Shown one piece after another: positions 45,228 through 53,418 of a stretch of DNA of 53,418 nucleotides; position 1 is the stretch's first letter, and each line of letters opens with the position of its first letter. The DNA lies in NCBI GenBank assembly GCA_023412805.1, contig JAEZRM010000107.1:1-53418 (forward strand). The letters run 5' to 3'. The DNA is from Pseudomonadota bacterium (lineage in GTDB: Bacteria; Pseudomonadota; Alphaproteobacteria; Rhizobiales; Hyphomicrobiaceae). A program made the translations under genes and the position numbers. Under the pieces are notes generated by a model that worked only from the letters and a program-made list of their open reading frames with translations, searched no databases and had not been told where the DNA came from.

Positions 45228-47117
45228 ATGGCCTCTCCGACCGCACCCGATCTGATCCTCCACAACGGCCAGATCACCACGCTCGACCGCGCAAATCCGG
45301 CCGCCAGCGCACTCGCGATCACCGACGGGAAGTTCACGGCCGTCGGCAGCGATCGCGAGATCATGCTCTCGGCAGGCCCCACCACGAAGATCGTCGATCT
45401 CAGCGGCCGCCGCGTCCTGCCCGGTCTTTGCGACAACCACACGCACGTCGTGCGCGGCGGTCTCAACTTCAACATGGAGCTTCGCTGGGACGGTGTGCGC
45501 TCGCTCGCCGATGCCATGAGCATGTTGAAGCGTCAGGTTGCCGTCACGCCGCCACCGCAGTGGGTGCGGGTCGTCGGCGGCTTCACCGAGCACCAGTTCG
45601 CCGAGAAGCGCCTACCGACGCTCGAAGAGATCAATGCCATCGCGCCCGATACGCCCGTATTCCTGCTGCACCTCTATGACCGCGCACTTCTCAATGGCGC
45701 CGCGCTCCGCGCCGTCGGCTATACCAAGGACACCCTAAACCCACCCGGTGGCGAGATCCTCCGTGATGGCAATGGCAATCCGACCGGCCTCCTGCTCGCC
45801 AAGCCCAATGCCGCCATTCTCTACGCCACGCTCGCGAAGGGACCGAAACTTCCCTTCGACTATCAGGTGAACTCGACGCGCCATTTCATGCGCGAGCTGA
45901 ACCGCCTCGGCGTCACGAGCGTGATCGATGCGGGCGGCGGCTTCCAGAACTACCCCGATGACTACGCCGTCATCCAGAAGCTTGCCGACGAAGGCCAGAT
46001 GACCGTGCGGCTCGCCTACAATCTCTTCACGCAGAAGGCCAAGCAGGAGAAGGACGACTTCCTCAACTGGACGCGCACGTCGACGTACAAGCAGGGCGAC
46101 GACTACTTCCGTCACAACGGCGCAGGCGAGATGCTCGTCTTCTCGGCCGCCGATTTCGAGGATTTCCGCCAGCCACGCCCCGACATGCCGCCTGAGATGG
46201 AGGGCGATCTCGAGGAGGTCGTGCGCATTCTCGCCGAGAACCGCTGGCCCTGGCGTCTGCACGCCACCTACGACGAGACCATCTCGCGCGCACTCGATGT
46301 CTTCGAGAAGGTCGATCGCGATATCCCGCTCGCGGGCCTCAACTGGTTCTTCGATCATGCGGAGACAATTTCGGAACGCTCGATCGACCGCGTCGCCGCG
46401 CTCGGCGGCGGCATCGCCGTGCAGCACCGCATGGCCTATCAGGGCGAGTATTTCGTCGAGCGCTACGGCGCTCGCGCCGCCGAAGCGACGCCACCGATCG
46501 CCCGCATGCTCGACAAGGGCGTAAAGGTATCCGCCGGCACCGACGCCACGCGCGTCGCCTCCTACAATCCCTGGGTTTCGCTCGCCTGGATGATCACGGG
46601 CCGCACGGTCGGCGGTTTGCGCATCTATCCGCAACACAACTGCCTCGATCGCGAGACCGCACTCCGCATGTGGACCGAGAAGGTCACATGGTTCTCGAAC
46701 GAGGAAGGCAGGAAGGGCCAGATCGTCGTCGGCCAGCTCGCTGACCTCACCGTGCCCGATCGCGACTTCTTCAAATGTCCCGAGATGGAGATCGCCGATA
46801 TCACGGCCGATCTGACGATCGTCGGCGGCCGAGTTGTCTACGGCGCCGGCACCTTTGCCGCGCTCGACGAAGGCGGCCCACCACCGGCCATGCCGGACTG
46901 GTCCCCCGTGCGCGCCTTCGGCGGATATGGCGCCTGGGGCAACACCACGTCGGGAGACGCTGAGGCCGCCCAGCAGCGTGCCGCCACGAGTTGCGGCTGC
47001 GCCCATGCCTGCGGTGTCCACGGCCACGATCACGCGACAGCGTGGTCGTGCACCGTCCCGACCGGTGATCTCAAGAGCTTCTGGGGTGCGCTCGGTTGCG
47101 CCTGCTGGGCTGTGTGA
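45228..47117 (+). CDS. Amidohydrolase (YtcJ-like) with Cys/His-rich C-terminal tail
   Basis: The 629-residue enzyme is a metal-dependent amidohydrolase of the YtcJ/amidohydrolase_3 type: GRRVLPGLCDNHTHVVRGGL (H71, H73), LHATYDE, FDHAETISER and SAGTDATRVASYNPW with the catalytic Asp. The end is odd: residues 588-629 carry six cysteines (589, 591, 595, 608, 624, 626) and four histidines (593, 598, 600, 602), finishing FWGALGCACWAV. That tail could bind a metal or an Fe-S cluster. AAAGGAG precedes the ATG. The gene is probably cotranscribed with the MFS exporter. Confidence 0.88.
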   Translation: MASPTAPDLILHNGQITTLDRANPAASALAITDGKFTAVGSDREIMLSAGPTTKIVDLSGRRVLPGLCDNHTHVVRGGLNFNMELRWDGVRSLADAMSMLKRQVAVTPPPQWVRVVGGFTEHQFAEKRLPTLEEINAIAPDTPVFLLHLYDRALLNGAALRAVGYTKDTLNPPGGEILRDGNGNPTGLLLAKPNAAILYATLAKGPKLPFDYQVNSTRHFMRELNRLGVTSVIDAGGGFQNYPDDYAVIQKLADEGQMTVRLAYNLFTQKAKQEKDDFLNWTRTSTYKQGDDYFRHNGAGEMLVFSAADFEDFRQPRPDMPPEMEGDLEEVVRILAENRWPWRLHATYDETISRALDVFEKVDRDIPLAGLNWFFDHAETISERSIDRVAALGGGIAVQHRMAYQGEYFVERYGARAAEATPPIARMLDKGVKVSAGTDATRVASYNPWVSLAWMITGRTVGGLRIYPQHNCLDRETALRMWTEKVTWFSNEEGRKGQIVVGQLADLTVPDRDFFKCPEMEIADITADLTIVGGRVVYGAGTFAALDEGGPPPAMPDWSPVRAFGGYGAWGNTTSGDAEAAQQRAATSCGCAHACGVHGHDHATAWSCTVPTGDLKSFWGALGCACWAV

Positions 47118-47119
47118 GC

Positions 47120-47947
47120 TTACTGCTTGTTGCTCGCCGACTTCGTGCTCGCGGACTTGGCGCCCTTGGTGGACTTCCTCTTCACCTTCCGCTTCGGCGC
47201 CGGATCATCGTTCGCGCCGAAACCGAAGCCCGAGAAGATCGACGAAATCGGCGCCGAGGTATTCGCACCCGAATAGTTCGCCACCACCCGCACCGTCGTG
47301 CCGACCTTGGCAAGCGTGGAAAGATGCACGACGTGCTCGTTCATCATGCGGAAGCATCCCGACGACGACGCGCGCCCGATCGAACGCTCGTTGTTCGTGC
47401 CGTGAATGCGATAGATCGTATTGCCGAGATACAGCGCCTTGGCACCCAGCGGATTGATGACGCCGCCCGACACCGTGATCGGAAGCCCGGGCTGGCGCTT
47501 GTGCATTTCGGGCGGCGGCGTCCACGACGGCCAGGACGCAATGCGGCTTACCCGCTCCGTCCCCGTCCATTCGAAGCCCTCGCGCCCCACGGAGATCGGA
47601 TAAGCGTAAGCGCGCTTGCCGGGCAGCACGTAGTAGAGCTGCCGACCGCCCGTATCGACGATGATCGTGCCCGGCGCCTCGTCGCGATCGAGGTAGACGG
47701 TCGGCGGCGCCTGCGGGGCGATATCCGGCTTCCCGCCGCCATCCATGAACTTCGGATAGACGGTCGGGCCGTAGGTCTTGCGGCGCTCGGCCCGCTGCGC
47801 TTCGAGTTCCCGCTCGCGGCGATCGATATCGCTCTGGAAGACGGGCGCGCCCCCGCTCCACTGGGCGGAGACTGAACCACTACCCGAGGCCCAAATGACA
47901 CTCGCGCCCGCCAGAAGTCCGAGCATAGCTGCGCTGGTCCGGATCAT
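47120..47947 (-). CDS. L,D-transpeptidase (ErfK/YbiS/YcfS/YnhG)
   Basis: The 275-residue protein has a signal peptide (MIRTSAAMLGLLAGASVIWA, cut near SVSA-QWS), a charged linker and the YkuD domain. The catalytic motif is IHGTNNERSIGRASSSGCFR with C198 as nucleophile. It forms 3-3 crosslinks in peptidoglycan or anchors proteins to it in the periplasm. The C-terminus is Lys/Ser-rich and likely binds the wall. ATG 47947 is chosen because GGGGGACGA precedes it; 13 further codons are open upstream. It is convergent with the amidohydrolase, with only 2 nt between stops. Confidence 0.95.
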   Translation of the reverse strand: MIRTSAAMLGLLAGASVIWASGSGSVSAQWSGGAPVFQSDIDRRERELEAQRAERRKTYGPTVYPKFMDGGGKPDIAPQAPPTVYLDRDEAPGTIIVDTGGRQLYYVLPGKRAYAYPISVGREGFEWTGTERVSRIASWPSWTPPPEMHKRQPGLPITVSGGVINPLGAKALYLGNTIYRIHGTNNERSIGRASSSGCFRMMNEHVVHLSTLAKVGTTVRVVANYSGANTSAPISSIFSGFGFGANDDPAPKRKVKRKSTKGAKSASTKSASNKQ

Positions 47948-48067
47948 TCGTCCCCCAATTGCCCATTGCGCCGAGCATCTCGGCACTGAGTCGCCCGCTT
48001 TCCTACCTAACCGCAGCGCCCAGGCCGAACAAGCCGTCTACTGCCCCCGCCTGTCGAACGCCATTCC

Positions 48068-49513
48068 TTACGTGCCGAGCGGCCACAGGCTCTTCGGCGC
48101 GCGCTCATACTTTAGCAAGCGGACATTCGCCGGCGCGACCCCGGGCGTGTCCACATACACCACTTCACTCGCGATCGGCCCGAAATGGGCGTGGAAGTGC
48201 TGCGAGGACTTGACGACGACCAGCTTCGTCTCGGCGAGATCGATGCCGAACTGCGTGAAGAGGTTCGTGCCGAAACCCTGCGTGCGGTGCGTATTCAGCA
48301 CGACCTTGATTCCGTCGATGCGGACGAGCGCGACATCGCCGAGCGGCGCAATCGTGCCGCTGAGCCCGTCCTGCCAGGCGTCCTTCTTCACTGCGAGCAC
48401 CTCGACGGTCACATCGAGTGGCGGCCCCGAGTACTGGCTGACCTTGCCGCCGATCCGCAGCTTCAAGTTCGCGCCGACGCCCGCCTGATGGCAGAAGCTC
48501 ACCGCGACCGGATCCCAGAACGGCCCGAGCACGGCGTTCTCGACCTTGCGCTCGATCAGTCGCGCAAGGATGAACGTCGAGTCGCCGCCAGCCCCGGCGC
48601 CTGGATTGTCGGCGCTGTCGGCGAGCACAACCGACATCTGATTGCTCTCGAGACCCCGCGTGATCGCGCCGTCCGCATCGGGATAAGGCGGCGCGAACTT
48701 GTCGCGCATCGCGATGATCTCGTCGCCGAGCTCCTTGCCGATCTGTTCGGCCTTTGCCGCGTCCCCATCCGTGACGACGAGAAGACGCGCGCCGAGATCG
48801 GCATTGTCGCCCCATGGAAATCCATGACCGAAGGAGATCGAGAGCACGCCATCCTTGCCCTCCATCTCGTAGAGGCGCTTGACGAGACTGCTGGCGGGCT
48901 CGCGCGTCGTCGGAATAAGCGTGATGAAGCCGAGATCGCGCAGGTGCATGACGGGCTTCGTGCGGCCGGCGAGAGCATCCTCCGCAAGCCGCACGAGATC
49001 GCGCCCTCGATCGTAGATGTCGGTATGCGGGTATTCCTTGAAGATCACCATCAGATCGACCGAGCCGACCTTCTTCTCCGTCAGGTTGCAATGAAGATCC
49101 AGCTCGGCGCCGAGGAGCACGTCCGGGCCGATGAGCTCGCGCACGCGGGCGAGGAGATCGCCCTCCGCGTCCTCATAACCATCGGCAATCATGGCTCCAT
49201 GGATCTGAAGCAGAACGGCGTCGACCGGCATCGCCGCCTTGAGGTCCGCGAGAAGCTGGTCGCGAAGGAATTCGTAGGCGCTCTTCACGGTGATGCCCGA
49301 AGGCTGGGCGAAGGCGAGCTTGCCCTCGATCAGCGTCCAGCCAGCTTCCGCGCTCCGCTCGCGCAGTGCCTTGCAGAGCTGTCCAAAGGCCGGAAGCTTC
49401 TCGGACGGGGTGGCCGGCATGTCGTAGCCGTTGCCCTGGAACTCGGCCAGACCGGTCGGCATGGGTGCGAACGTGTTGGTTTCAGTGCCGAGCGTGGCCG
49501 TGAAGATGCGCAT
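48068..49513 (-). CDS. M81-family metallopeptidase, MlrC-like
   Basis: The 481-residue protein matches MlrC (microcystinase C) relatives: MRIFTATLGTETNTFAPMPT at the start, LLQIHGAMIADGYEDAEGDL, LGAELDLHCNLTEKKVGSVD, KEYPHTDIYDRG and DSADNPGAGAGGDSTF. Zinc ligands are probably in LDLHCNL and PHTD. MlrC cleaves the last peptides of microcystin degradation, but most genomic copies have unknown peptide or amide substrates. It is divergent from an MFS transporter with a GntR-like dyad in the gap. No mlrA or mlrB is present, so toxin degradation should not be assumed. Confidence 0.92.
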   Translation of the reverse strand: MRIFTATLGTETNTFAPMPTGLAEFQGNGYDMPATPSEKLPAFGQLCKALRERSAEAGWTLIEGKLAFAQPSGITVKSAYEFLRDQLLADLKAAMPVDAVLLQIHGAMIADGYEDAEGDLLARVRELIGPDVLLGAELDLHCNLTEKKVGSVDLMVIFKEYPHTDIYDRGRDLVRLAEDALAGRTKPVMHLRDLGFITLIPTTREPASSLVKRLYEMEGKDGVLSISFGHGFPWGDNADLGARLLVVTDGDAAKAEQIGKELGDEIIAMRDKFAPPYPDADGAITRGLESNQMSVVLADSADNPGAGAGGDSTFILARLIERKVENAVLGPFWDPVAVSFCHQAGVGANLKLRIGGKVSQYSGPPLDVTVEVLAVKKDAWQDGLSGTIAPLGDVALVRIDGIKVVLNTHRTQGFGTNLFTQFGIDLAETKLVVVKSSQHFHAHFGPIASEVVYVDTPGVAPANVRLLKYERAPKSLWPLGT

Positions 49514-49829
49514 TTATTTGGATTCCCCCTGGCTGGTCCCATCGAGGATGGCAGAGCCGGAGGACATTTTCAAATGCATGAATTCGGCGGCCTCGCACAC
49601 CAGCACTACCGCGGACGCAGCATGAGGCGAGCCCATCTGCCATACCCAATGCGGATGGCAGCCCCGCCCACTGCGGACGGGGCTGCTGTCTGCTTGACCG
49701 AGCTCCGATTGTATACGATGCACTGGGCTGACGTGACATTCACGGCGGTTCGCTGCAGCCGCTGCTCGGCAATTGCCCCGTGCAGATGTTCCGCCTTGCG
49801 ACGGACCAAAAATCGGATCGGAGCCAACC
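49514..49829. other. Divergent intergenic region, mlrC-like / MFS
   Basis: These 316 bases hold no gene. A hairpin GCAGCCCCG (49658-49666) / CGGGGCTGC (49678-49686) and the GntR-like dyad at 49708-49719 are the only structures I see. Confidence 0.45.
49708..49719. promoter_or_regulatory. GntR/FCD-type operator candidate
   Basis: ATTGTATACGAT is a near-perfect dyad of the TTGTATACAA kind that FCD-subfamily GntR regulators bind. It lies between the mlrC-like gene and the MFS gene. No GntR gene is in the window. Confidence 0.5.
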
Positions 49830-51044
49830 GTGACGTCAGCCGTATCGGCGCGCAAATGGGAGCGGCAGGAAGCGGCGCTGCTCGGCCAGGTGGCGGCGGC
49901 GCACTTCGTCAGTCACTTCCACATCATGACGTTGCCGGCGCTCATGCCGCTGCTGCCGGCGTATCTCGGCGTCAGCTTCATCGAGCTCGGCCTCGCGCTG
50001 ACCGCTTTCAATCTCGTGTCCTTGATCGTGCAGACGCCGCTCGGCTTCCTGACGGATCGCGTCGGCGCACGGCGGATGCTGATCGCCGGCCTCGCCCTCG
50101 GCGGCGCGAGCTTCCTGTCACTCGCGTTCACGCAGTCATACGTATTTCTGATCATCGCGATGATGAGCGCAGGGCTCGCCAACGGCGTGTATCATCCGGC
50201 CGACTACGCGATGCTCTCGCGCGGCATACGCGGCGAGAAGATGGGCCGCGCCTTTTCCGTCCACACATTCGCGGGCTTCATCGGCGGTGCCGCTGCGCCC
50301 GCGGTGCTGCTCACCGCGATCGCCTTCGGCGGCGTTCCGCTCGCCTTCGCATTCTCCGGCCTCCTTGCCTTTGCCGTGGCGCTCATGCTCGCGGCTGTTC
50401 CTGCCGAGCCGGCGACGGTGTCGGACGCGCGCACGGCGAAGACAGCGGGCGTCGCGCCCGTCAGTGGCCTCAGGGGATTGGTCACACCGGCCGTGCTGTC
50501 GCTCATGCTGCTCTATGTCTTGTTGAGCCTCTGCACGAGTGGCATCCAGAATTTCTCGGTCTCTGCCTTCACGACCGGGTTCGGTGTCAGCCTGCCGTTG
50601 GCCAATGCGGCGCTGACCGGCTTTCTGCTGGCGAGTTCCATCGGCGTTCTGGCAGGTGGTATGCTCGCGGACCGCACACGGCGTCACGGCATTGTCGCGT
50701 CGCTGGCCCTGTTGATGTCCGCGCTGCTCGTCTCGCTCGTCGCTTTGATCGACCTGCCGCATATTCTGATTGCCGCAGTCATGACCGCCGCCGGCTTCCT
50801 CTTTGGCATGATCGCGCCCTCGCGTGACATGCTCGTGCGGGCGGCCTCGCCCCCGGGTGCGGAGGGACGCGTCTTCGGCATTGTCTCGACGGGTTTCAAT
50901 ATTGCCGGACTCGTCGGCCCGATGTTCTACGCGTGGCTGCTCGACCACGGTTTCCATCGCGGCATTTTCCTCGCCGCCGTCGGCTTCATGCTGATCACGA
51001 TGATGATCACGCTCGCCCAGGAACTGCGGTCACGGCGCGCTTAG
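49830..51044 (+). CDS. MFS transporter
   Basis: The 404-residue transporter has about 12 helices and the MFS loop LGFLTDRVGARRMLIAG after helix 2, plus NGVYHPADYAMLSR in the N-terminal half, as in the fosmidomycin-resistance-like/NarK-related group. GTG 49830 is chosen because GGAG lies 7 nt before it; the TTG at 49775 region would add a hydrophilic stretch without support. The divergent mlrC-like peptidase may process what this protein carries. The end lies 10 nt from the convergent DCC-HTTM gene. Confidence 0.88.
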   Translation: MTSAVSARKWERQEAALLGQVAAAHFVSHFHIMTLPALMPLLPAYLGVSFIELGLALTAFNLVSLIVQTPLGFLTDRVGARRMLIAGLALGGASFLSLAFTQSYVFLIIAMMSAGLANGVYHPADYAMLSRGIRGEKMGRAFSVHTFAGFIGGAAAPAVLLTAIAFGGVPLAFAFSGLLAFAVALMLAAVPAEPATVSDARTAKTAGVAPVSGLRGLVTPAVLSLMLLYVLLSLCTSGIQNFSVSAFTTGFGVSLPLANAALTGFLLASSIGVLAGGMLADRTRRHGIVASLALLMSALLVSLVALIDLPHILIAAVMTAAGFLFGMIAPSRDMLVRAASPPGAEGRVFGIVSTGFNIAGLVGPMFYAWLLDHGFHRGIFLAAVGFMLITMMITLAQELRSRRA

Positions 51045-51054
51045 TACGCCTGCC

Positions 51055-52833
51055 TCAGGAGCACCTGGGAGGATTGGCGAGCGGCACCCACTGGAAGTGG
51101 AACCACTTGCGGAACCACGCCGGGTGCAGCGTCTTGGAGATATCCTCTGCAAGCGTCGCCGCGCTCTGACCTTCATACAGCGTCCCGTTCCGCACGAACG
51201 AGACCTTGGCATCGGGCGCTCGATCCAGGCGATGCAGCACGTGATAGTAGACCATGCCGAACTTGCCGCGCGCGGCCGTCTGCATGATGCGATCGCCGGA
51301 GGCCTCGCGGATCTCGACGAGATCATCGAGATAACCGAACGGCATCGGCAATGCCCGCATGATGAGATGATTGTTCAGCCCGCCCTCGAGCCGCAGATTG
51401 GCGAACATGTTGACGGTTTGCGCCGTCTTCAAGCCGACATACGGCAACGCGCAGCTCAGGAAGAACAGCACACCCACCGCGTTGAGCCATGTGAGGCGTG
51501 ACCAGAGCAGCGCGCCCTCGGAGCTGGATGCCGGTACCGGCTCGTCGTCGGCAGGCTTGCCTGGAAAGAGAATGGCACCGACGATCAGGGCCGCAAGCGC
51601 GAGCCAGACCAATCCGACCATGTTGAAATCGCGCCTGATGGCGAACGCGGCAACGAGGAGCATCACGGTCGGCAGAAGCACCGCACCTCTCCATGAGCGC
51701 AGGCCCGCGATGAGACCACGATAGTTCTCACCCCTGACGATGCGCTGCGCCTGCTCGGGCGACAGGAAAAGCGTGTGTAGCGCAATGGTGAGCGTCGAGA
51801 ACGCGGGATACATGGCAAAGCCGCTCAAGGCGATGAAGCCATGGAAAGCGACGCCGAGAATGATACCCCAGTGGCGCCAGCGCCGAACGAGCAGCATGGC
51901 GACGATCACACCCTCGACGGCGAACGTACCGTAGATCGTGAGGTAGTGGATCACCGGATGATCGAGCAGATGGATCGGCCAGGGCATGGCCTTCCACAAC
52001 ACCACGGCGCAGCTCACCGACGGATCGAGGAATCCCTCGTTGATCTTGTGGAACACGCCATAGAAATACATGGTCAGCAACAGAACCCGGCCGACCGGCG
52101 CGGCATCGCGGAAGAAGTCGGACCAGCGCGAGCCCCTGAGGGCGTGCCAGGCAGCACTGCCGAGAAACGCGACCAGCAGGAAGTTCTTGATGATGGTGTG
52201 GTTGGACTGCATGGGCGCGCGCAACCAGGCGTCGACGACCATCGCCGCGATCAGCACGAGGAATATGCGCTTCGACCCGGGTTGCAGAAGCAGCGCGGTG
52301 CCGCAGATGAGCACGACCCAGGTCGAGGCGTAGACTTCGAACGCGGTGTAATCCAGCGCGTTGATGAAGAAGTGCATCACCGCGAAGAGACCGAAGACCA
52401 GGGTGAAAACCTGGAACAGGGCCTCCCAGCCGGCATCGTCAGCGCGGATCGGCGTGCGCCCGAGCAGCGTCAGCGTCGCGTTGCGGCCGGCCCGCATGAG
52501 GGGGTAGGCGACCCGTGACAGGACGGGCGACGAGAAGACGAGGGCGGTGGCGCGATTGAACAGGCCGCTCGGCGTCGTCAGCAGCGCGAGCGCGTTCAGC
52601 GCATCGGCACCTTCGAGACGCGTGCCCGAAATGTCGGCAACCATCCCCCGGTCGAGATCGAAGCCTTGTGCTTCCAGCTCCGCGCGCGCCGCCGGTGCTT
52701 CGCGCACGTTGACCAGCTCCGGAACGCCCACGCTCTCGCGCAGCCGCAGGAAGCGCACGTACTCGGAGCAGAACGGGCAATCGCCATCATAGTAGATGGT
52801 GACCGCTCGGGATTTCTCGGCAATGTCCAGCAC
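51055..52833 (-). CDS. DCC thiol-oxidoreductase domain fused to HTTM membrane domain
   Basis: The 592-residue protein starts with a DCC1/DUF393 thioredoxin-like domain (about 8-125) with the motif YYDGDCPFCSEYVRFLR, cysteines C19 and C22. The rest is a membrane protein with about 8-10 helices of the HTTM type, the family of vitamin K-dependent gamma-carboxylase. TMYFYGVFHKINEGFLDPSV contains the lysine expected near the family's active base. The last 70 residues are soluble (YYHVLHRLDRAPDAKVSFVR). GTG 52833 is chosen because GGAGGGGGC precedes it. It is likely an inner-membrane redox or carboxylation enzyme. The reaction is not known. Confidence 0.85.
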   Translation of the reverse strand: MLDIAEKSRAVTIYYDGDCPFCSEYVRFLRLRESVGVPELVNVREAPAARAELEAQGFDLDRGMVADISGTRLEGADALNALALLTTPSGLFNRATALVFSSPVLSRVAYPLMRAGRNATLTLLGRTPIRADDAGWEALFQVFTLVFGLFAVMHFFINALDYTAFEVYASTWVVLICGTALLLQPGSKRIFLVLIAAMVVDAWLRAPMQSNHTIIKNFLLVAFLGSAAWHALRGSRWSDFFRDAAPVGRVLLLTMYFYGVFHKINEGFLDPSVSCAVVLWKAMPWPIHLLDHPVIHYLTIYGTFAVEGVIVAMLLVRRWRHWGIILGVAFHGFIALSGFAMYPAFSTLTIALHTLFLSPEQAQRIVRGENYRGLIAGLRSWRGAVLLPTVMLLVAAFAIRRDFNMVGLVWLALAALIVGAILFPGKPADDEPVPASSSEGALLWSRLTWLNAVGVLFFLSCALPYVGLKTAQTVNMFANLRLEGGLNNHLIMRALPMPFGYLDDLVEIREASGDRIMQTAARGKFGMVYYHVLHRLDRAPDAKVSFVRNGTLYEGQSAATLAEDISKTLHPAWFRKWFHFQWVPLANPPRCS

Positions 52834-53290
52834 GACGCCCCCTCCGTCCTGGCATACGCAGCCGCGCCTCAGGGGTGGCGGGCCCAACCGAGCTACAATC
52901 CTCCGAACGGGTAAAGAAAAATACAACGTTTATAGAGGGACTTGCGCCCCAGGTCGGCGGGGAGGCGGACAAACGTCCAAGCCATGGATCATACGGTCGG
53001 CAGGACGCAGTTCCAGAGATCGAAGGCTCACGAGAACCATTAACCCGTGGGGGCCACTTCGCCGCATTCCGGGTCCGACGGCCCCGCAGCCCAGCCTTGT
53101 TGCCGCAGGCAGCCATGGGGCCCCGGGTTTGCTTGAAATCAAGGGCCTAAGCGGCTATGTCCGCCAAGTCTCCCCCGGCGTGATCCGCTTGAGCGTCAAG
53201 GCGATCCCTTGTCCTCGGCGGCGAATTGTGTCGGGGGGTGGATCCGATCGATGAGCGAGAGCGCGCCAGAGGGGCTGGCGACAGGAGCCG
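52834..53290. other. Non-coding stretch
   Basis: No gene is supported in these 457 bases. Open frames on both strands are rich in Arg, Pro and Gly, with no homology I recognise and no ribosome site. It presumably contains the promoter of the DCC-HTTM gene and the upstream region of a gene beyond the right edge. Confidence 0.45.
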
Positions 53291-53293
53291 GCA

Positions 53294-53369
53294 CTAGTGT
53301 GATGATCGAGAAATTCGCCACCTCTCGCGGCACGGTATCGAGCGAATTTCTCGATCTGAATCACACTAG
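53294..53369. repeat. Large imperfect palindrome with GANTC sites
   Basis: A 25-nt left arm (53294-53318, starting CTAGTGTGATGATCGAG) pairs with a right arm (53342-53369) that differs only by a 3-nt bulge. The loop is 23 nt. A third, diverged copy of the motif (CTAGTGT ... CGAAGTTCGC) follows at 53383-53411. GANTC sites lie at 53358, 53379 and 53397. This could be a regulatory or cell-cycle-linked element of a gene beyond the edge, or a dispersed repeat. Confidence 0.7.
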
Positions 53370-53418
53370 CAAGATTATGATTCTAGTGTCCCTTTTGATT
53401 CCGAAGTTCGCTCGGGAC

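Noticed and set aside
48185..50827. 880-codon open frame running across mlrC and into the MFS gene
   Set aside because: It spans two real genes and the divergent promoter region and has no recognisable domain.
48068..51044. Microcystin degradation (mlr) cluster
   Set aside because: Only an MlrC-like gene and an MFS transporter are present; mlrA and mlrB are missing, and MlrC homologues are widespread.

Overview
The window reads as chromosomal DNA of a GC-rich alphaproteobacterium, most likely Hyphomicrobiales/Rhizobiales. The reasons are a CckA-type cell-cycle hybrid kinase, a MeaA/Ecm-type ethylmalonyl-CoA mutase, an alphaproteobacterial FliO-like protein, many lone periplasmic binding proteins, a dispersed hairpin repeat of the CCCTCTCCCCGC type and clustered GANTC sites. 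I saw no rRNA, tRNA, CRISPR array or intact prophage. The only mobile DNA is the edge of an IS3-family element.

Layout. 1-1010 is a decayed strip: an IS3-family end, an ATPase gene cut by it, a diverged copy of the last codons of thiC, a frameshifted DUF2283 gene with a DUF4258 remnant, and a palindromic repeat. 1011-3478 is a thiamine operon: a TPP riboswitch, then a small four-helix membrane protein whose stop overlaps the thiC start. Ethylmalonyl-CoA mutase lies divergently at 3664-5634. 6063-13449 holds a LuxR-type regulator, cckA, a FliO-like protein, a large MscS/DUF3772 channel and a small membrane protein. 13583-18394 holds an SDR, a PaaI-type thioesterase, a small Pro/Thr-rich protein, queC, a Sel1-repeat protein and a TAXI-type binding protein.

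18666-33412 is a catabolic region: a PatB-type C-S lyase, a class I amidotransferase-like hydrolase, a hyuB-hyuA-hydrolase operon, a peptide-type binding protein, an aldo/keto reductase, a second hyuA-hyuB pair, and a very good match to 2,2-dialkylglycine decarboxylase. A TonB-dependent receptor of the heme type (33788) and a complete polar amino-acid ABC transporter (36060-39361) follow. The region looks specialised for nitrogenous compounds such as cyclic amides, amino acids and analogues.

39520-47117 has a YbaK-type deacylase and then a LysR regulator divergent from a VOC dioxygenase, an esterase, an isochorismatase-family enzyme, an MFS exporter and a large amidohydrolase with a Cys/His-rich tail. 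The first three resemble the quinone-detoxification (MhqO/MhqD) module. 47120-52833 has an L,D-transpeptidase, an MlrC-type peptidase divergent from an MFS transporter with a GntR-like operator between them, and a fusion of a DCC thiol-oxidoreductase domain with an HTTM (gamma-carboxylase-like) membrane domain. The right end (52834-53418) is non-coding and ends in an imperfect palindrome with three GANTC sites.

The points most worth following are the TPP-riboswitch membrane protein, the duplicated thiC 3' end beside mobile DNA, the dgdA-like gene in its transporter context, the DCC-HTTM fusion, the Cys/His tail of the amidohydrolase and the right-edge palindrome.
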